Shown: positions 6,398 to 10,464 of the stretch, piece by piece
How the letters are laid out: the number at the start of each line of letters is the position of its first letter
Position numbering within the stretch: position 1 is the stretch's first letter
Assembly (NCBI GenBank): GCA_012798745.1
Contig: JAAZMQ010000316.1
Span: forward strand, 1 to 10,464
Source: Bacteroidales bacterium
GTDB taxonomy: Bacteria > Bacteroidota > Bacteroidia > Bacteroidales > Dysgonomonadaceae
Length of the DNA: 10,464 nucleotides
Direction of reading: 5' to 3'
Notes under the pieces: model-generated
What the model saw: the letters and a program-made list of their open reading frames with translations, nothing else
Told to the model about the DNA's origin: nothing
Databases searched by the model: none
Made by a program: the position numbers and the translations under genes

Positions 6398-7060
6398 ATG
6401 AATGTAATAATTGAACAAAGCTGGAAAGAACGATTAAAAAACGAATTCGAAAAACCTTATTTTAAACAGGTAACCGATTTTGTACGCGAGGAGTATCGCA
6501 CAAAAACCATTTATCCCCCTGCAAAACTTATCTTCAATGCTTTCGATCAATGTCCGTTTGATCAAGTAAAAGTTGTTATCGTGGGACAAGACCCTTATCA
6601 TGCGCCCGGTCAGGCTCACGGGTTGTGTTTTTCGGTGAACGAGGGAGTAGAAATTCCGCCTTCGTTGCTTAACATTTACAAAGAGATCCATAACGATCTG
6701 GGTAAACCTATTCCGAAATCGGGTAATTTGGAGCGTTGGTGCAAGCAGGGTGTATTTCTTCTGAATGCCATTCTGACGGTTCAAGCACATCGGGCATGTT
6801 CGCATCAGGGAAGGGGATGGGAAGAGTTTACCGATGCTGCAATATGGCATTTGGCCAACGAACGCGAACATCTGGTATTTCTTCTCTGGGGGGCATACGC
6901 ACAGCGAAAGGGTGAAAATATTGATCCGAATAAACATCTTATCCTAAAATCTCCTCACCCTTCGCCCCTCTCTGCCAATCGGGGATTCTTTGGAAATAAG
7001 CATTTCAGCAAAACGAATGCCTATTTGATTGCTCATGGAAAAACTCCCATCGACTGGTAA
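6398..7060 (+). CDS. ung: Uracil-DNA glycosylase, family 1
   Basis: A 220-residue base-excision repair enzyme that cuts uracil from DNA after cytosine deamination or dUMP misincorporation. The family 1 motifs are intact: GQDPYH (63-68) with D65 as the water-activating residue and Y67 blocking thymine, LLNAILTV (121-128) with N123 for uracil recognition, and the DNA-inserting HPSPLSA loop (187-193) with catalytic H187 and L191. Numbering is nearly the same as in E. coli Ung and the length is normal. The ATG at 6398 follows GATGAAAG; an overlapping ATG at 6391 in another frame stops after seven codons. I see no good promoter in the 162-nt gap, which includes a 26-nt unbroken purine tract (6325-6350), so either a weak promoter or read-through from asnA drives it. 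Confidence 0.96.
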   Translation: MNVIIEQSWKERLKNEFEKPYFKQVTDFVREEYRTKTIYPPAKLIFNAFDQCPFDQVKVVIVGQDPYHAPGQAHGLCFSVNEGVEIPPSLLNIYKEIHNDLGKPIPKSGNLERWCKQGVFLLNAILTVQAHRACSHQGRGWEEFTDAAIWHLANEREHLVFLLWGAYAQRKGENIDPNKHLILKSPHPSPLSANRGFFGNKHFSKTNAYLIAHGKTPIDW

Positions 7061-7109
7061 TACAAATACGTTTATTAGTGGCTTTTTTATCAAAAAAGAT
7101 CCAAAAATG

Positions 7110-7140
7110 TTGGTAGAGGTTTAAAAATTGAATAACTTTG
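7110..7140 (+). promoter_or_regulatory. Promoter of the leucine tRNA pair
   Basis: TTG at 7110-7112 and TAACTTTG at 7133-7140, 20 nt apart, fit the Bacteroidota consensus. The start would be near 7147, leaving a leader of nearly 60 nt before the first tRNA. Confidence 0.55.
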
Positions 7141-7159
7141 CATCCGCAAAAGTAAATCA

Positions 7160-7182
7160 ACAACAGAGGTTGTAATTTTTTT
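7160..7182 (+). terminator. Small hairpin with T-run in the tRNA leader
   Basis: ACAAC (7160-7164) and GTTGT (7169-7173) form a 5-bp stem with loop AGAG, followed by AA and seven T (7176-7182). It lies between the promoter and the first tRNA. A stem this short would terminate poorly; it could act as a weak attenuator or be chance. Confidence 0.25.
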
Positions 7183-7203
7183 GATTCAAAAAATACGTTT
7201 AGC

Positions 7204-7287
7204 GCCCGGATGGCGGAATTGGCAGACGCGCTAGTTTCAGGGACTAGTGTTGGCAACAACATGCAGGTTCAAGCCCTGTTCCGGGCA
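7204..7287 (+). tRNA. tRNA-Leu (anticodon CAG)
   Basis: An 84-nt class II tRNA. The acceptor stem GCCCGGA (7204-7210) pairs with TCCGGGC (7280-7286), with discriminator A7287 as expected for leucine. The anticodon stem CTAGT/ACTAG encloses TTCAGGG with anticodon CAG at 7238-7240, reading CUG. The long variable arm (TGTTG-GCAA-CAACA) and the T loop GTTCAAG are complete. CCA is not encoded and must be added after transcription. Confidence 0.96.
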
Positions 7288-7300
7288 CTTTTTTGCGTTT

Positions 7301-7384
7301 GCGCAGGTGGTGAAATTGGTAGACACGCTACTTTGAGGGGGTAGTGCCGGTAACGGCATGTGAGTTCGAGTCTCATCCTGCGCA
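7301..7384 (+). tRNA. tRNA-Leu (anticodon GAG)
   Basis: An 84-nt class II tRNA. The acceptor stem GCGCAGG (7301-7307) pairs with CCTGCGC (7377-7383), with discriminator A7384. The anticodon stem CTACT/GGTAG (one T:G pair) encloses TTGAGGG with anticodon GAG at 7335-7337, reading CUC and CUU. The variable arm is TGCCG-GTAA-CGGCA and the T loop GTTCGAG is normal. CCA is not encoded. It follows the first tRNA by 13 nt, so the two are almost surely one transcript. Confidence 0.96.
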
Positions 7385-7401
7385 CTTTTTTCGAAGTAAA
7401 C

Positions 7402-7435
7402 AAGAGGTATTTCATCATCGGAATACCTCTTTTTT
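7402..7435 (+). terminator. Intrinsic terminator of the tRNA operon
   Basis: A 10-bp perfect stem, AAGAGGTATT (7402-7411) with AATACCTCTT (7422-7431), with a 10-nt loop and followed directly by a T-run to 7435. It starts 17 nt after the second tRNA. It is the best intrinsic terminator in the window. Confidence 0.85.
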
Positions 7436-7577
7436 AATAACATACTCTCCTCAACTTTTTTCTTTGGTTAATCTAAGTGTGCAGTAATCAATTCAAAAAA
7501 GATCGATAAAAAAGAGCCCATCCCATGTGCGAAGAGGAAATTTTTATTTCCCGGTGCATAAATTAAAAATTATGCCG

Positions 7578-7585
7578 TAAATTTG
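7578..7585 (+). promoter_or_regulatory. Candidate -7 box for the NAD(P)HX repair gene
   Basis: TAAATTTG followed by CG fits the TAnnTTTG consensus and would give a very short leader (about 15 nt) before the ATG at 7607. No TTTG lies at -33. Instead a small inverted repeat, GCATAA (7556-7561) with TTATGC (7570-7575), covers the spacer and could be an operator or chance. Confidence 0.45.
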
Positions 7586-7606
7586 CGACAATTAAAAAAG
7601 TAGTTT

Positions 7607-9109
7607 ATGAAGATTCTTTCTGCCGAACAAATCAGAGAAATAGACGCAAAGACCATTCATTATGAAGGAATTTCATCGCTCGAGTTAATGAAAAGGGCAG
7701 CCGGTGCTTTTTATGATTGGTTTATCAAAAAATATCCCGATAAAAACATTTCTATCCTCATCTTGTCGGGGGTAGGCAACAACGGAGGCGATGGGTTAAT
7801 GGTTGCACGAATGCTCCATAAAGCAGGTTATCGCGTACATACAAGTGTTGTTGAATACAGTGAGAAATATACCGAAGATTGTGCACATAATGTTCGCCGT
7901 GTGAAAGCCGAAAATATCCCTTTCAATCGAATTACCACAAAAGAGGACATTCCGGATTTTTCGAAATACGACATACTGATTGATGCTCTTTTTGGAACAG
8001 GCTTGTCACGAGAAATAACGGGCATTGCTGCGGAAGTGATTCAAAAAATGAACGAAAGTGGGAAAACGATTGTCAGCATTGATTTACCAAGCGGGCTATT
8101 TCTCGATAAAAAAACCACATTTGCGGTTAAAGCAGACGAAACCGTTACTTTTCAAATTCCAAAACTCGCTTTGTATTTACCTGATAATTACCGTTTTGTC
8201 GGTAATGTAACGATCGTAAGTATCGGTTTAAGCGAAAAAGCGATAGCGGAAGCTTCCACCAAACAATTCCTCATTGAAAAGAAAGATATCCGTGAACTTT
8301 TAAAACCTTTGTCCAAATTTGCACATAAAGGCACTCAAGGCCATGCACTTATCATTGGTGGAAGTCTTGGAAAGACGGGAGCGGTATGTCTGGCCTCAAA
8401 AGCTGCACTGAAAACCGGGTGTGGTTTGGTAACCGCTTATTTACCCCAATGCGGCACACAGGTCATTCAAACCTATTTCCCTGAAGCAATGGCAATTGAA
8501 GACAAAAAGTTCGAACATATTTCCGATATCGATTTTGAGTTGCATCCCGATGCTGTTGGTATAGGTATCGGTATAGGAAAGCAGGAGGAAACACAACAGG
8601 CATTTTATCGTTTTTTGCAAAAAAACAAGTTGCCAACCGTAATTGATGCCGACGGATTAAATATACTGTCGCTTCACCCTGAATGGCTTTCACTTCTTTC
8701 ACCAAAAACCATCTTAACACCGCATCCTAAGGAGCTTTCGAGGTTGATAGGGGAGTGGTGCGACGACTATGAAAAAATAGAAAGAACAATTGCATTCGCA
8801 CAAAAATATCATCTTATTGTCGTCATAAAAGGCGCCCATTCGTTGATCATCGATTCCGAAAATTTATATGTAAATGATTCGGGAACGCCGGCCCTGGCTA
8901 CAGCCGGCAGCGGCGATGTGCTAACCGGAATAATTACCTCTTTATTGGCTCAGGGATACGAACCCATCCATGCTGCAAAAATCGGTGTTTATCTTCACGG
9001 ATTAACGGCAAATCTAACGCAAAAAACCATTCATCCGCGTAGTTTTGTTGCTTCCGATATCATTGACAACATTGGGAATGCATATTTTAATATTGAAAAA
9101 AGCAATTAG
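7607..9109 (+). CDS. nnr: Bifunctional NAD(P)HX epimerase/dehydratase
   Basis: A 500-residue cytoplasmic metabolite-repair enzyme. The N-terminal YjeF_N domain (about 1-215) epimerises R- and S-NAD(P)HX; it shows GVGNNGGDG (55-63), DALFGTGL (126-133) and SIDLPSG (157-163). The C-terminal ribokinase-like domain (about 230-498) is the nucleotide-dependent dehydratase that restores NAD(P)H from the hydrate; it shows HKGTQGHALIIGGS (240-253), DADGLN (347-352), TPHPKE (371-376) and AGSGDVLTG (433-441), the last holding the catalytic Asp. Bacterial dehydratases of this type usually use ADP. The fusion is the common bacterial arrangement, and the length is normal. All key motifs are present, so both halves should be active. 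It stands alone, 171 nt after the tRNA terminator. Confidence 0.95.
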   Translation: MKILSAEQIREIDAKTIHYEGISSLELMKRAAGAFYDWFIKKYPDKNISILILSGVGNNGGDGLMVARMLHKAGYRVHTSVVEYSEKYTEDCAHNVRRVKAENIPFNRITTKEDIPDFSKYDILIDALFGTGLSREITGIAAEVIQKMNESGKTIVSIDLPSGLFLDKKTTFAVKADETVTFQIPKLALYLPDNYRFVGNVTIVSIGLSEKAIAEASTKQFLIEKKDIRELLKPLSKFAHKGTQGHALIIGGSLGKTGAVCLASKAALKTGCGLVTAYLPQCGTQVIQTYFPEAMAIEDKKFEHISDIDFELHPDAVGIGIGIGKQEETQQAFYRFLQKNKLPTVIDADGLNILSLHPEWLSLLSPKTILTPHPKELSRLIGEWCDDYEKIERTIAFAQKYHLIVVIKGAHSLIIDSENLYVNDSGTPALATAGSGDVLTGIITSLLAQGYEPIHAAKIGVYLHGLTANLTQKTIHPRSFVASDIIDNIGNAYFNIEKSN

Positions 9110-9130
9110 TTCTTAGGTCTGAAAATGAGC

Positions 9131-9150
9131 TTTAATATTGTTTAATATTG
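9131..9150 (+). repeat. Tandem repeat of TTTAATATTG
   Basis: Two exact head-to-tail copies of a 10-mer (9131-9140 and 9141-9150), 22 nt after the stop of the NAD(P)HX repair gene. Each contains TAATATTG, one base off the -7 consensus. The function is unknown. Confidence 0.5.
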
Positions 9151-9321
9151 TTGTTTTGGGCATTAATAACACCCTATTGATTGAATTTTTTACTTTCAAA
9201 ATTGAATTTCGGTAGCTTGGAATGATTAAAAAATAAGGCATTTTTACAAAATTTTCTCCCTTTTCGTGAACATGTGCCGCATTCAGACGTTAAATCTATG
9301 ATATCATAAAAAATACGAAGG

Positions 9322-9326
9322 GGAGG
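9322..9326 (+). promoter_or_regulatory. Strong Shine-Dalgarno GGAGG before the peptidase gene
   Basis: GGAGG sits 7 nt before the ATG at 9334, ideal spacing. An in-frame ATG at 9328 would be only 1 nt away, so the site decides for 9334. Shine-Dalgarno sequences this strong are uncommon in Bacteroidota; no other gene in the window has one. Confidence 0.6.
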
Positions 9327-9333
9327 AATGTTT

Positions 9334-10464
9334 ATGAAAAACTTAAATACAAAGGCCGTTTTAATTGCAGTAATAACCATCCTTCAATTGAATACGTTTG
9401 TAACGTATGCACAGTATTTTGGCAGGAATAAACCGAGTTATAAAAAATTTAGATTTGAGGTTGCACGATCGCCCCATTTTGAAATTCATCACTATCTGAA
9501 AAACGATACGATGATCAATTATTTCACCGGCTGGGCAGAAGAATGGTATCACATGCATCAACGCATATTTAAAGATACTTTCCGAATAAAAAACCCCATT
9601 ATTCTTTATGCATATCATGCTGATTTCCAGCAAACCAACGCCATCAGCAGCATCATTGCCGAAGGAACAGGCGGGGTCACAGAAAGTTTAAAACAGCGGG
9701 TTATCATGCCTTTTGCGCCTACGTTGTACCAAACCGACCACGTACTTGGACACGAATTGGTTCACGCGTTTCAGTACAATAAATTATTGAATCCCGATTC
9801 TGTGCATTACTCCATCAACAATCTGCCTTTATGGATGGTGGAAGGAATGGCCGAATACCTCTCGATTGGCAGCATCGATCCCAATACCTCCATGTGGATG
9901 CGAGATGCTATTCTCAACAAAAGATTTCCCACCATCGACGATTTGGAAAATCCTTCCGAATATTTCCCTTACCGATACGGGCAAGCATTATGGGCATTTA
10001 TCGGGAAAACTTGGGGCGATACCATTATCATGCCGCTTTTTGAAAAAACGGCACAATGGGGCGTGGATGTTGCTATTGACAGCGTCTTTCATTTCAATAC
10101 GAAAACCTTGTCGGCAATGTGGAAAATTGCTACCGAAAATCATTATAAACAATTCATGAAAGACTCTACCTATACGCTGGCGGGAAATAAAATCATTTCC
10201 GAAAAAAACGGCAGTTCAACCAATGTTTCTCCTTCGTTAAGTCCTGACGGAAAATACTTGGCCTTCTTTTCCGACAAAGGTATTTTTACGCTGGATTTGT
10301 TTATTGCCGATGCACGAACAGGAAAAATTTTAAAAAAAGTTTCCAGTTTAGACAGGACCAGCGAAATTGACGATTTCAGTTATATTGAATCGGGCGGTAC
10401 ATGGTCTCCGGATAGTAAGAAATTTGCTTTTGTCGTATATAGTGGGGGACGAAACAAACTTAGC
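9334..10464 (+). CDS. Secreted zinc-peptidase-like protein with propeller repeats, 5' part (cut by the right edge)
   Basis: The frame is open from ATG 9334 to the last base, 377 codons with no stop. The N-terminus is a signal peptide: MKNLNTK, a hydrophobic core (about 8-23) and a likely signal peptidase I site after TYA (26). Residues 40-275 resemble the peptidase MA-like (gluzincin) domain: LGHELVHAFQYN (138-149) holds HExxH with H140, E141 and H144, and LPLWMVEGMAEYLSIG (164-179) gives the third zinc ligand, probably E170. From about 295 a beta-propeller of TolB/WD40-like type begins: SPSLSPDGKYLAFFSD (299-314) and GGTWSPDSKKFAFV (354-367) are two successive blades. Proteins of this layout usually continue for several hundred more residues. 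It is likely periplasmic or outer-surface. The substrate is unknown and peptidase activity is inferred from the motif. Confidence 0.85.
   Translation, partial: MKNLNTKAVLIAVITILQLNTFVTYAQYFGRNKPSYKKFRFEVARSPHFEIHHYLKNDTMINYFTGWAEEWYHMHQRIFKDTFRIKNPIILYAYHADFQQTNAISSIIAEGTGGVTESLKQRVIMPFAPTLYQTDHVLGHELVHAFQYNKLLNPDSVHYSINNLPLWMVEGMAEYLSIGSIDPNTSMWMRDAILNKRFPTIDDLENPSEYFPYRYGQALWAFIGKTWGDTIIMPLFEKTAQWGVDVAIDSVFHFNTKTLSAMWKIATENHYKQFMKDSTYTLAGNKIISEKNGSSTNVSPSLSPDGKYLAFFSDKGIFTLDLFIADARTGKILKKVSSLDRTSEIDDFSYIESGGTWSPDSKKFAFVVYSGGRNKLS

Noticed and set aside
7082..7098. CTTTTTT/AAAAAAG inverted repeat after ung as a terminator
   Set aside because: The stem is one C:G plus only A:T pairs with a 3-nt loop and no T-run on the plus strand; too weak to call.
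7005..7443. Minus-strand open frames across the tRNA pair
   Set aside because: They read through two clear tRNA genes and a terminator; no protein family is recognisable.
9831..10159. Plus-strand open frames inside the peptidase gene
   Set aside because: They lie in other frames of a long open frame with a signal peptide and HExxH motif.

Overview
The window looks like a housekeeping stretch of a Bacteroidota chromosome, most likely order Bacteroidales. The evidence is the gene families (short AMP nucleosidase, HsdR-N-like protein beside holA, AsnA-type asparagine synthetase, fused NnrE-NnrD), weak or absent Shine-Dalgarno sequences, and repeated matches to the Bacteroidota promoter -7 box TAnnTTTG. 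The genus cannot be fixed by reading alone. All genes appear intact except the two cut by the window edges. I saw no insertion sequence, phage gene or CRISPR array.

Layout. 1-269 (minus): 5' part of an HsdR-N-domain protein, cut by the left edge. 305-2108 (plus): an AMP nucleosidase gene and holA (DNA polymerase III delta), 10 nt apart and probably cotranscribed; they diverge from the HsdR-like gene across a 35-bp gap with facing promoter candidates. 2109-2781: a 673-bp AT-rich non-coding stretch with several perfect palindromes and inverted repeats. 2782-3243: a small XRE-type helix-turn-helix protein. 3337-5015: pyrK-pyrD, overlapping by 13 nt, encoding the two subunits of a class 1B (NAD-linked) dihydroorotate dehydrogenase. 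5198-6235: asnA behind a good promoter. 6398-7060: ung. 7204-7384: two tandem leucine tRNAs (anticodons CAG and GAG) between a promoter and a hairpin terminator. 7607-9109: bifunctional NAD(P)HX epimerase/dehydratase. 9334 to the right edge: start of a secreted zinc-peptidase-like protein followed by TolB/WD40-like propeller repeats, cut by the edge.

How the genes relate. Most are independent single-gene or two-gene units in nucleotide metabolism (AMP cleavage, pyrimidine synthesis), replication and repair (delta subunit, uracil removal), amino acid supply (asparagine) and metabolite repair (NAD(P)HX). The only clearly dedicated pair is pyrK-pyrD. Nothing forces the reading of a new multi-gene system. 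The least ordinary parts are the symmetric, repeat-rich region before the XRE gene, the short hairpin followed by a T-run in the leucine tRNA leader, and the secreted peptidase-propeller protein at the right edge.
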